64,000 bases of DNA from Hyalangium gracile. GTDB lineage: Bacteria > Myxococcota > Myxococcia > Myxococcales > Myxococcaceae. Of this stretch, positions 18,047-25,475 are shown one piece after another. A program made the position numbers and the translations under genes. Location of the stretch: contig NZ_JAHXBG010000015.1 in NCBI RefSeq assembly GCF_020103725.1, forward strand, positions 62,001 through 126,000, given 5' to 3'. The stretch's first letter is position 1, and every line of letters starts with the position of its first letter. Below the pieces are notes generated by a model. It was not told where the DNA came from. It did not search any database and saw only the letters and a program-made list of their open reading frames with translations.

Positions 18047-18808
18047 CTACTGGTTCCTATCCACGAAACGGCCAAACGCGTCCTTCATTGCGTTCGTGTC
18101 CAGCGCCTTCGCCTCCAGCTTGTCGCCCACCTCCCACTGCTGCCGGGCCTGGAGCTCGATGAACTTCTCCTCCCACTCCTCCTGGGTGATCTCCTGGGGC
18201 CCGGGCACCTGCTTCCGCTCGCCCTTCGGCGCCCCGCTGGTCGACGGCACCTGCCCCGGCACCACCTGCCTGGGAAGCCGGGCCGCCACCACCACGCGCC
18301 CCTCCACCACTCGCACCACCATGCGCAGCTTGTTGGCCGGCATCAGCGCCTTCGCCGCACGGGTCCCGTAGTCCACCCGGAAGATCGTGCCGCGCACCCC
18401 CGCCACCGCTCGCTCCGTCTTCACCTCGAACTTCGACTCCGAGCCCGCCACCGCCTTCTTCACCCTCGCCCAGACCTTCCCCAGCCCGAGCCTCGCCACG
18501 AAGCCCTTGCGCTCCTGTCCCTCGAAGGTGGCCTCGTCGATCGTGAGCTGGCTGTCCTCCGAGAGCATCACCACGCTCTCGTCGTTCAGCGTGAGCTTCA
18601 GGTTGGAGGCCTTGCCCACCTCGATGGTGTCGTTGAGCTCGATCTCCGAGCCCACCTTCAGCGCCTCCGACTCCTCGCCGTTCGTCCGCTTCGCCGTGCC
18701 CTCCAGCACCGAGACCTTCCCGATGCTCGCCAGCGCCAGCCCTGGCACCAGCAGCGTGGCCATCAGCAGCCCCCGCGCCGCCACCGTCGATCCAAGCCAT
18801 GCCTTCAC
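18047..18808 (-). CDS. FecR-domain periplasmic protein
   Basis: 253 residues from a GTG at 18808 preceded by GGAGGGGAG; it overlaps the PEGA gene stop (GTGA). Signal peptide (GLLMATLLVPGLALA), then a FecR fold: GKVSVLEGTAKRTNG, LKVGSEIELNDTIEVGKASN, VVMLSEDSQLTIDE, KFEVKTERAVAGVRGTIFRV. The C-terminal third is charged (ITQEEWEEKFIELQARQQWE). FecR domains occur in anti-sigma regulators and in envelope proteins; with no sigma factor nearby, a structural envelope role is more likely. Third gene of the LPP20-FlgT-PEGA-FecR cluster. Confidence 0.85.
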   Translation of the reverse strand: MKAWLGSTVAARGLLMATLLVPGLALASIGKVSVLEGTAKRTNGEESEALKVGSEIELNDTIEVGKASNLKLTLNDESVVMLSEDSQLTIDEATFEGQERKGFVARLGLGKVWARVKKAVAGSESKFEVKTERAVAGVRGTIFRVDYGTRAAKALMPANKLRMVVRVVEGRVVVAARLPRQVVPGQVPSTSGAPKGERKQVPGPQEITQEEWEEKFIELQARQQWEVGDKLEAKALDTNAMKDAFGRFVDRNQ

Positions 18809-19182
18809 GGAGTACTCCCCTCCGGCGTCTTCTCGGTCCCCATCGGCCGCAGCTGCACGTTCAGCACGGCTCGCGCCTTATGGGGCTCGATATAGGTGGT
18901 GTACGGCCAGTAGCCTTCCTTCTTCACCTCGATCTGGTGCAGCCCCTCGCCCACCCTCAGCCCCCGGGGCGCTCCCCGGAAGTCGCTGCACAGCCCCTGG
19001 GCCACTCCGTCCAGGAAGACCACCCCGTCCGGAGGATCGCACCGCAGCACCACGTCTCCGCTCGGTGACTCGGCGTTGCGCAGCAACTCCCGCGCCTGGG
19101 CCATCGTCGCCGGCTCGTCCGAGCGCCCGGCGCAGCCCAGCACCCCACACACCATCGTGGCCCAGCCCCAGCCGCGCATCAC
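18805..19182 (-). CDS. PEGA-domain lipoprotein
   Basis: 125 residues (start GTG at 19182 or ATG at 19179). Signal peptide MMRGWGWATMVCGVLGC with a lipobox-like VLGC. After a spacer comes a PEGA-like domain: GDVVLRCDPPDGVVFLDGVA, GLRVGEGLHQIEVKKEGYWP. PEGA domains resemble S-layer or carbohydrate-associated beta-sandwiches. Four-base overlaps on both sides tie it to the FlgT-like and FecR genes. Confidence 0.8.
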   Translation of the reverse strand: MMRGWGWATMVCGVLGCAGRSDEPATMAQARELLRNAESPSGDVVLRCDPPDGVVFLDGVAQGLCSDFRGAPRGLRVGEGLHQIEVKKEGYWPYTTYIEPHKARAVLNVQLRPMGTEKTPEGSTP

Positions 19183-20342
19183 TTCGCCAGGGTGATTTCG
19201 ACCGTGTTGCCCGTCACACCCGTCACGCTCACCTTCTTGCCCTTGTAGGTCTTCTTGCTCAGGGCCTCGGCGAAGTCATCCGTGGTGCCCACGAAGAACG
19301 CGTCGAAGGTGGCCTTGCCCTTGACGAAGTCCCCCTGCTTCACGTCCCTCAAGCCGGTCACCGCCTGCGCGAGCAGCTTCTTGAACTCGCCCACCGAGGC
19401 GTAGTCCGCCAGCCCCAGCACCGTCACCACCACGGCCTTGCCGTTCTGCTCCGAGCTCGAGAGATGATTCACGACCGCCTTGCGCACCTCGTCGACGATC
19501 TTCTGGCCCCGCGTCTTCGCGATGCTGTGCGCCGTCCGCTCGTAGGACACGCTCACCGACACGCCCTGGCTGTTGAAGCCGTCGCTCAGGTGCGCGATCT
19601 GCGTCCCTGAGTCCGTGGCGAACACCTTCAGCTCGAACTCACCCGTCACCGGGTAGTACCCGGAGAGCGGAAACGCGGCGTTCGGCGGCTCGTGACGCAT
19701 CGTCACCGTACCCGTGATGATGTAGTCCGCGCTCCGCAGATCCTGGATGACCTTCTTCTCCGGAGTGAGCAGCGAGACTCCCGAGGACACCTCGAGCTTC
19801 CCAGCCGCGAATGCCGGGTCGATGATGCGCCACCCATCCTTCTGGAAGGTCTCCGCCAGGATCTGCGACAGGACGTTGGTCTGGGTAATCACCTTGTCGG
19901 GGCCCGCCGACTGCTCCTGCAGCACGATGAGCAGACGCCCACCCGCCAGCCGATCGATGAGCGCCCTGACCGCCTGCAGATCCCTGTCGAGCTGGGCGGT
20001 CCCCACCTGCGCGCGGACCTTGACCCTCACCACGCCCTTGTCCTCCTGCTTCTCCAGGACGTCGTACTTGCGCACGTAGCCGTCGCTCCGAGAGAGGATC
20101 CTGTCGCTGATGAGCTGGTTGTTCGCCGTCAGCGTCGTCGAGGAGACCAGCACCCCCACCACCTGCTCCACCGCCTCCCGCAGCGCCGCGTTCTTCGCGT
20201 CCTGGAAGGCCTTGTCGCGGTTGTTGTCCACGATGGCCGCCTCGCCCGTGGCCTCCTGGGTCACCAGCTCCGGCTGCTTGTCCCCCGCCAGCGCCACCGT
20301 GGCCGCCAGGTAGCAGAGTACCGTCAGCTTCAACGCGTTCAT
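19179..20342 (-). CDS. FlgT-like (flagellar assembly T N-terminal domain) exported protein
   Basis: 387 residues, ATG start, signal peptide MNALKLTVLCYLAATVALAG. The first domain (ATGEAAIVDNNRDKAFQDAK, then NAALREAVEQVVGVLVSS) matches the FlgT N-terminal pattern, where a repeated 'G.A......R..A..DA...A' helix precedes strands. A middle domain (RLLIVLQEQSAG ... DYIITGTVTM) resembles the FlgT/TolB-like middle domain, and a C-terminal part has more A/V-rich helices. In Vibrio FlgT forms the H-ring of the flagellar motor together with the LPP20-family protein FlgP; the gene just upstream here is LPP20-like. Myxobacteria of this group glide and lack flagella, so another envelope structure is implied (inference). 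Confidence 0.75.
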   Translation of the reverse strand: MNALKLTVLCYLAATVALAGDKQPELVTQEATGEAAIVDNNRDKAFQDAKNAALREAVEQVVGVLVSSTTLTANNQLISDRILSRSDGYVRKYDVLEKQEDKGVVRVKVRAQVGTAQLDRDLQAVRALIDRLAGGRLLIVLQEQSAGPDKVITQTNVLSQILAETFQKDGWRIIDPAFAAGKLEVSSGVSLLTPEKKVIQDLRSADYIITGTVTMRHEPPNAAFPLSGYYPVTGEFELKVFATDSGTQIAHLSDGFNSQGVSVSVSYERTAHSIAKTRGQKIVDEVRKAVVNHLSSSEQNGKAVVVTVLGLADYASVGEFKKLLAQAVTGLRDVKQGDFVKGKATFDAFFVGTTDDFAEALSKKTYKGKKVSVTGVTGNTVEITLAK

Positions 20343-20358
20343 GTCCGCCCCCCTGGCG

Positions 20359-21159
20359 CTACTGCGTGACGATGGCCACCCGGCCCTCGGCCAGGAACGA
20401 CGCGTTCGCTTCCGCCAGCTTCTTCAGCGCATCCTCGGCCAGCACCAGATCCGTACCCTGCAGCTGCGCCGCCTTCACCACCAGGGGCTTCTCGCCCACC
20501 AGCGCGCTCTTCTGCGCGTCCTCCAGGCTCTTGTACCAGGCCGCCACCGCCGCCGACTTCCGCGCCTCCGCCGAGAGGGCCTCCGCGCCGTAGATGGCCT
20601 TGCCCGCCGAGTCCAGCAGCCTCGGCGCCAGCACCGGCTTCGCGCCCAGCCCGCGCGCGTCCACCACCAGCCCCGTGTACTTCTTCGCGCCCTGCGTGTT
20701 CACCGCGATCGCCGCGTCCGGCGCCGACGGCAGCGCGGACATGAGCGCCGACAGCGGCACCTCCACGTCCAGCTCCACGCCGCTGTCCGAGTAGTAGCGC
20801 TTGTTGACCACCTTGAAGCCGCGGATGACTCCCTCGACGCGGCCCCGGATCTCCTCGCTGCCCATCGCATCACCCACCGTGCGGCCCGCGCTGATCTGCA
20901 CGCCTCGGGCCTGCTCCAGCAGGTTGCGGAACGCGTCCATCTTCGCCGCGCGCTCGGCGCCCAGCCGCGCCTGGGCCGGGTTGGAGGCCTTCATGTCGGG
21001 CGCCCCCGCCCCCGTGGCCCGGAGGATCTGCCCCTCCCAGTTCACCCCTGCCTCGGGCTTCGCCGCGGCGGCCGCGGGGGCAGTGGGCTTCGCATCCTTG
21101 CCCTGGGCGACGGCCGCGAACGGCACGACCAGGGCCAGCATCCACAACGAGCACTTCAC
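20359..21159 (-). CDS. LPP20/FlgP-like exported protein
   Basis: 266 residues from a GTG at 21159 with GGAGGCCCCC upstream; the longer frame to 21264 is not supported. Signal peptide VKCSLWMLALVVPFAAVAQG without a lipobox, so the protein is periplasmic rather than lipidated. LPP20 features: GAGAPDMKASNPAQARLGAE, RAAKMDAFRNLLEQARGV, VGDAMGSEEIRGRVEGVIRG, VVNKRYYSDSGVELDVEVPL. The family includes Helicobacter Lpp20 and Vibrio FlgP. First gene of the cluster; 16 bp before the FlgT-like gene. Confidence 0.8.
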   Translation of the reverse strand: MKCSLWMLALVVPFAAVAQGKDAKPTAPAAAAAKPEAGVNWEGQILRATGAGAPDMKASNPAQARLGAERAAKMDAFRNLLEQARGVQISAGRTVGDAMGSEEIRGRVEGVIRGFKVVNKRYYSDSGVELDVEVPLSALMSALPSAPDAAIAVNTQGAKKYTGLVVDARGLGAKPVLAPRLLDSAGKAIYGAEALSAEARKSAAVAAWYKSLEDAQKSALVGEKPLVVKAAQLQGTDLVLAEDALKKLAEANASFLAEGRVAIVTQ

Positions 21160-21316
21160 GGGGGCCTCCGTCCTCGCCAACGCGGCGAGTCGACGCGACT
21201 GAGTGGCGAGGCCATTCAATCGACCGGCTTCCAGCCAAGTCAAGGCGCGCTCCCGTGGGAACACGCCTGCTTGCCGCTGGTTGCGCCCCCTGACTCCAGC
21301 GCCACGACGCGGCGCG

Positions 21317-21655
21317 TCAGTTGCCGCTAGCGGACTTGCTGACGTACGCGTCGATCATCCGGCGGTGCCGCTCGGTGAGCAGCGTGAAGCGCACACCGGA
21401 GCGCTCGTGGCGAGCACGATCCAGCTCGGCCCACTCGCGCACCACCTCGCCCTCCGCGTAGATGACCTCTTCCGAGCCCGGGAGCTGGAACTGCAGGCCC
21501 ACCCGCCGCGCGTTGTGCTGCGGCTCGATGAGCTGCGCGAGGCTGAGGCCCTCCTGGCTGATGTCGGAGGCGCGGGTCAGATAGGGCACTCCGCCCATGT
21601 ACTTGTTCAGATAGATGTCGATGGGTGCCCGCTTCGCCTTGCGCTGCTCGCTCAT
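21317..21655 (-). CDS. PilZ-domain protein
   Basis: 112 residues from an ATG at 21655 with GGAGGGAAGTG directly upstream; an in-frame extension to 21757 lacks support. The short PilZ domain contains RKAKRAPI (RxxxR c-di-GMP motif region), DISQEGLSLAQ (D/NxSxxG motif) and the barrel strand GVRFTLLTERHRRMIDAYV. It probably senses or transmits cyclic di-GMP in the cytoplasm. Single gene, divergent from the FKBP gene; the 214-bp gap should hold both promoters. Confidence 0.85.
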   Translation of the reverse strand: MSEQRKAKRAPIDIYLNKYMGGVPYLTRASDISQEGLSLAQLIEPQHNARRVGLQFQLPGSEEVIYAEGEVVREWAELDRARHERSGVRFTLLTERHRRMIDAYVSKSASGN

Positions 21656-21869
21656 CACTTCCCTCCCGTGTTGCAACAACCTGCTCTCGGTGTGAAGCAG
21701 GCTGTTGCGCAGGGTAGAGGCAATCGGAGATCTGGCAAGAAAACGGCCGGACGCCACGCGCGGTCACCTCTCGGGAGGCGGGGCGGGCAGGAGCTGGATT
21801 CCCCAGTGAAATCGCGCGCGATGGCTCATCGGGGGTCCTATAGTTTCGCGGCTCTTTTGAGGAGGAAGC

Positions 21870-22586
21870 ATGCGAAAGACGTTGTTGTCGGCGTTGGTGA
21901 TCGGCCTCATGGCCTCCACGGCGAATGCCCAGGGCAAGGCCAAGACTCCGCCCCCCGCGGCGCCGCCCCCCGCGTCGGCTCCCGTCCAGCTCCAGTCGGA
22001 TGACGAGAAGACCATCTACGCGCTCGGCTACTCGTTCGGAAAGAGCCTCTCTCCCTTCAGCCTGAGCCCCGCCGAGCTGGAGATCCTCAAGAAGGGCCTC
22101 TCGGACTCCGTCGTCGGCACGGCCGCCGCCGTGGACGTCGACCAGTATTCCCAGCGCATGCAGGGGCTGGCCCGCGGACGGCAGGCCAAGGCCAACGAGG
22201 CCTACCTGGAGAAGGCGGCCCAGGAGAAAGGCGCCGAGCGGCTCCCCTCGGGCATCATCTACAAGGAGCTCAAGGCCGGCTCCGGCCCCAACCCCAAGCC
22301 CAAGGACACCGTGGGCGTCCACTACCGCGGCACCCTCATCACCGGTGAGGAGTTCGACAGCTCCTTCCGCCGCAACCAGGTCGCCGAGTTCCCCCTCAAC
22401 GGCGTCATCTCCTGCTGGACCGACGGCGTCCAGAAGATGAAGGTCGGCGGCAAGGCGAAGCTCGTGTGCCCCGCCAGGACGGCCTACGGCGAGCGCCCGC
22501 CCCCGGGCTCGAAGATCCCACCCAACGCCGTGCTGGAGTTCGAGGTGGAGCTGGTGAGCATCCCCGGCGACACCTCCAAGCGGTAG
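21870..22586 (+). CDS. FKBP-type peptidyl-prolyl isomerase, exported
   Basis: 238 residues, ATG with GGAGGAAGC just upstream. Signal peptide MRKTLLSALVIGLMASTANA, Pro/Ala linker, FKBP N-terminal dimerisation domain (IYALGYSFGKSLSPFSLS) and a C-terminal FKBP domain (VGVHYRGTLITGEEFDSSF, YGERPPPGSKIPPNAVLEFE). Resembles FkpA/Mip folding catalysts of the periplasm. The active-site Trp of classic FKBPs is present in the SCWTDGVQKM segment. Monocistronic, with a strong hairpin after the stop. Confidence 0.93.
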   Translation: MRKTLLSALVIGLMASTANAQGKAKTPPPAAPPPASAPVQLQSDDEKTIYALGYSFGKSLSPFSLSPAELEILKKGLSDSVVGTAAAVDVDQYSQRMQGLARGRQAKANEAYLEKAAQEKGAERLPSGIIYKELKAGSGPNPKPKDTVGVHYRGTLITGEEFDSSFRRNQVAEFPLNGVISCWTDGVQKMKVGGKAKLVCPARTAYGERPPPGSKIPPNAVLEFEVELVSIPGDTSKR

Positions 22587-22632
22587 CCCGGAGCGGCTCG
22601 GGGGCTTCTTCCAGCCCTGCCCTGCTGCTGCA

Positions 22633-22663
22633 CCTCGCCGCCCCCTTCGAGAGGGCGGCGAGG
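22633..22663. terminator. Bidirectional terminator hairpin
   Basis: CCTCGCCGCCC (22633-22643), 9-nt loop, GGGCGGCGAGG (22653-22663): a perfect 11-bp stem between the convergent FKBP (+) and Ig-repeat (-) genes. No T-run, as is common in GC-rich genomes. Confidence 0.7.
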
Positions 22664-22694
22664 CCCTGCGTCACTGCGTCGCTTCCGCCGCCGG

Positions 22695-25475
22695 CTACGG
22701 GCCGATGACGGTGAGGCGACCGATGCCGAAGCCGTTACGGCTCACCACATCCACGCCCGCGCGGGTGCGCAGCACGCCGTTGAACTGCGGGATGGCCGCC
22801 TCGAGGCCGTCGAAGACGGTCCCCGGCGTCGCCCCAGGCGCCAGCTCCAGCTTCAGCGTGTACAGCACGCTGCCCGCCGCGATCGTCGAGTCGATCGGCA
22901 TCGAGCCCGCCCCGTCCGCCTTCTGGCTCTGGGCGGTGACCAGCACGCCCTGCATGGGCCCGCTGGCCGGCAGCACGGCCTTGGCAGCCATCGGGTTGCG
23001 CCCCGGAGGCAGCGCCGCGCCCGGCACGAACCCATCCGCCGCCAGACGCGCGCGAGTCACGTCCACCGGCAGGTTGAAGCCCACGCCGAAGCCCGTCAGC
23101 TCCCGCGCCGCCACCAGATCCAGCACCAGCTGGGTGTGGGTGGAGGCCGCGTTGCGCACCAGGCGGAGATCGCCCTGCGTGGGGTCCGTGTAGACGAACG
23201 CCGTGATGGCCGCGCCGACGTCGAAGCTGGCGCTGTCCTCCGTCACCTCGTCCAGCGTGGCGCGCAGGGTGTAGCCCGCGCCCTCCTTGCTCACCTGGAG
23301 GTCCGAGAAGGCCGCCCGACCGTTCGCCGCCGCCGCCGTGAGCGTGCCCGTCAGCTCGGCGCCGCTGGGGTTGTTGCCCAGCGCGATCGAGACGGTGCCC
23401 GAGGCCGTGGACGCCACGTTGCCGAAGGCATCGGCGATCTCGACCACCGGGCTCCGGTCCAGCTTCAGGTTCGACGGCCCGCCCAGGGGCTGGGTGACGA
23501 ACGTCAGCTGCGCCGGCGCCGCGTGAACCACCGTGAAGGCGTTACCCGTCGCGTTGTCACCCCCGACGACCACGGAGCGCAGCGCGTAGTCGCCCGCCTT
23601 CTCCAGGCTCAGCTCGCTGAAGGTGGCCGTGCCGTTGGTGGTCGCCAGCTCCGTGGCGCCGCGCAGCGTCGCACCGGCGGGCGCGTTGGCCAGCTCGATG
23701 CGGACGGTGCCGGAGGCCAGGTTGCCGAACGCATCCTCCGTCACGACGGTCACCGCGGGAGACAGCGCCTCGCCCGCCACCGCGCCGGTGGGGCCGGCCG
23801 TGAGCGTCACGGTCTTCGCGGCGGCCGCGGACACATCCAGGGTGCCGCTCGTCGCGCTGGGGCCGCTGGCGCCCACCGTGGCCTGCAGGGTGTAGCTGCC
23901 CGCCTTGCGCAGGCTGAGGCCCGCGAAGGAGACCTGGCCCTCCGTGGTCGCCGCCTGGGTCGTGCCCAGGAGCACCGCCGTCGCCGGCGAGGTGGCCAGC
24001 GCGATCGTCACGGTGCCGCTGGCCGGGTTGCCGAAGGCGTCCGTCACGCGCACGCCGACCGCGGGCTCGAAGTCCTGGCCCGCCACCGCCGTGGTCGGCG
24101 CGGAGGTGAACTCCACCGAGGCGGCCGGAGCCGCCGCCACCGTGAAGGTCCCGCTCGTCGCGCTGGGGCCGCTGGCGCCCAGCGTGGCCCGCAGGGTGTA
24201 GGTGCCCACCTTCTGGACAGTCACGTCGCTGAAGGAGGCATCGCCCGCCGTGGTGCTCGCCTGCGTGGTGCCCACCAGCGTCACGCCCGTCGGCGGAGAC
24301 ACGAGCTCGAGGGTCACCGTGCCGTTGGTGGCGTTGCCGTACGCATCCTCCACGTGCACGGCAGGCGCCGGGGAGAAGCCCGTGCCCGCCGTGGCGCTGG
24401 AGGGCGCCGAGGTGAACGTCACCTTCGCCGCCGCGCCCGCCGCGATGTCGAACTCCTTGCTCGTCGCCGGGACGCGCTGCGCCGAGTTCGCCTCGAGGGT
24501 GTACGCGCTGCCGGCCTTCACCACCTCGAGGTCCGCGAAGGTCGCCACGCCCTTGACGAACGCCGTGCGCGCCGTGCCGGACAGGCTGGCGCCGCTGGCG
24601 TTGCCCAGCCGCAGCTGCACCTCGCCCGACGCGTCGTCGTCCAGGTTGCCGTGCAGATCGCGCGCCTCCACCTTCACCGTGCCCAGCGACTCACCCGCGG
24701 TGGCGCTGGACGGCTCGCCCGTGAAGGCCAACCACATGCCCTTGCCGGGCTTGACCTTGAAGGAGGTGCTCTCGGCCGCCGTGAGGCTGGCGCCGCTGAA
24801 GCGCAGGGTGAAGTCACCCGTCTTGTCGACCGTCAGGTTGGAGAAGCTGGCCAGGCCCTTGGACACCGTCGCGGTGCGCGTGCCGAGGATCTGCGCGCCG
24901 GTGCTCGCCGGATCCACCAGCGTGGCCGTCAGCTCGCCCGTGGCGCCCGTGGCCAGGTTGCCGCGGGCATCCACCACCCGCACCTGCACGGTCGGCGCGA
25001 TGGGCTGCCCCACCGTCGCCTCGCTGGGGCCCGTGACGACCTGGAGGGCGCTGGCGGCGCCATGCACCACCGCGAAGGGGGCGCTCACCGCCTCCTTGCC
25101 CTCATGGGTGGCCTTCAGGACGTAGCCAGCGCCCGACTTCGGCACGGACACGTCCGTGAACGTCGCCTGGCCATTGGACAGCGGCTGGCGGAGCGTCCCC
25201 TCCAGCGTCGTGCCCTCGGGCCCGACGTAGAGCGACAGCTCCACCTCGCCCTTGGCGTCGGTGACGGCCTGGTTATCCCCGTTGCGCAGGGTGACCTGGA
25301 TGCTGCCCAGGGCCTGGCCCGCGGTGCCATCCGCCGGCTGGGTGGTGAAGGACAGCGTCCGCTTGGACTCGTCCTCGCCGCACCCGACCAGCACCGCCAG
25401 CCCGACGAAGAGCGCGGGTAAGAGGTTCTTGAAGCGCAAGGTGGTCTGCTCCCGAATCATGGAATGGCTGTTCAC
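22695..25475 (-). CDS. Ig-repeat surface lipoprotein with cohesin-like C-terminal domain
   Basis: 926 residues from a GTG at 25475 that overlaps the upstream stop (GTGA). Lipoprotein signal (LLPALFVGLAVLVGC, Cys in LVGC). Seven tandem Ig-like/filamin-type repeats of about 100 residues each begin with variants of LxFTxxPxxxTAGQ (LSFTTQP, LQVVTGP, LAFTGEP, VTFTSAP, VEFTSAP, VTLTAGP, LTFVTQP) and contain 'DAFGNxASGTV' turns. The last about 180 residues differ: THTQLVLDLVAARELTGFGV ... GSVLYTLKLELAPGATPGTV, a pattern like type I cohesins. The coupled upstream gene ends in a dockerin-like segment, so the two products may bind each other at the cell surface (inference). Confidence 0.75.
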   Translation of the reverse strand: MNSHSMIREQTTLRFKNLLPALFVGLAVLVGCGEDESKRTLSFTTQPADGTAGQALGSIQVTLRNGDNQAVTDAKGEVELSLYVGPEGTTLEGTLRQPLSNGQATFTDVSVPKSGAGYVLKATHEGKEAVSAPFAVVHGAASALQVVTGPSEATVGQPIAPTVQVRVVDARGNLATGATGELTATLVDPASTGAQILGTRTATVSKGLASFSNLTVDKTGDFTLRFSGASLTAAESTSFKVKPGKGMWLAFTGEPSSATAGESLGTVKVEARDLHGNLDDDASGEVQLRLGNASGASLSGTARTAFVKGVATFADLEVVKAGSAYTLEANSAQRVPATSKEFDIAAGAAAKVTFTSAPSSATAGTGFSPAPAVHVEDAYGNATNGTVTLELVSPPTGVTLVGTTQASTTAGDASFSDVTVQKVGTYTLRATLGASGPSATSGTFTVAAAPAASVEFTSAPTTAVAGQDFEPAVGVRVTDAFGNPASGTVTIALATSPATAVLLGTTQAATTEGQVSFAGLSLRKAGSYTLQATVGASGPSATSGTLDVSAAAAKTVTLTAGPTGAVAGEALSPAVTVVTEDAFGNLASGTVRIELANAPAGATLRGATELATTNGTATFSELSLEKAGDYALRSVVVGGDNATGNAFTVVHAAPAQLTFVTQPLGGPSNLKLDRSPVVEIADAFGNVASTASGTVSIALGNNPSGAELTGTLTAAAANGRAAFSDLQVSKEGAGYTLRATLDEVTEDSASFDVGAAITAFVYTDPTQGDLRLVRNAASTHTQLVLDLVAARELTGFGVGFNLPVDVTRARLAADGFVPGAALPPGRNPMAAKAVLPASGPMQGVLVTAQSQKADGAGSMPIDSTIAAGSVLYTLKLELAPGATPGTVFDGLEAAIPQFNGVLRTRAGVDVVSRNGFGIGRLTVIGP

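Noticed and set aside
22695-25475. Possible adhesin of invasin/intimin type
   Set aside because: The Ig-like repeats are similar in length, but there is no outer-membrane beta-barrel domain; a lipobox anchors the protein instead.
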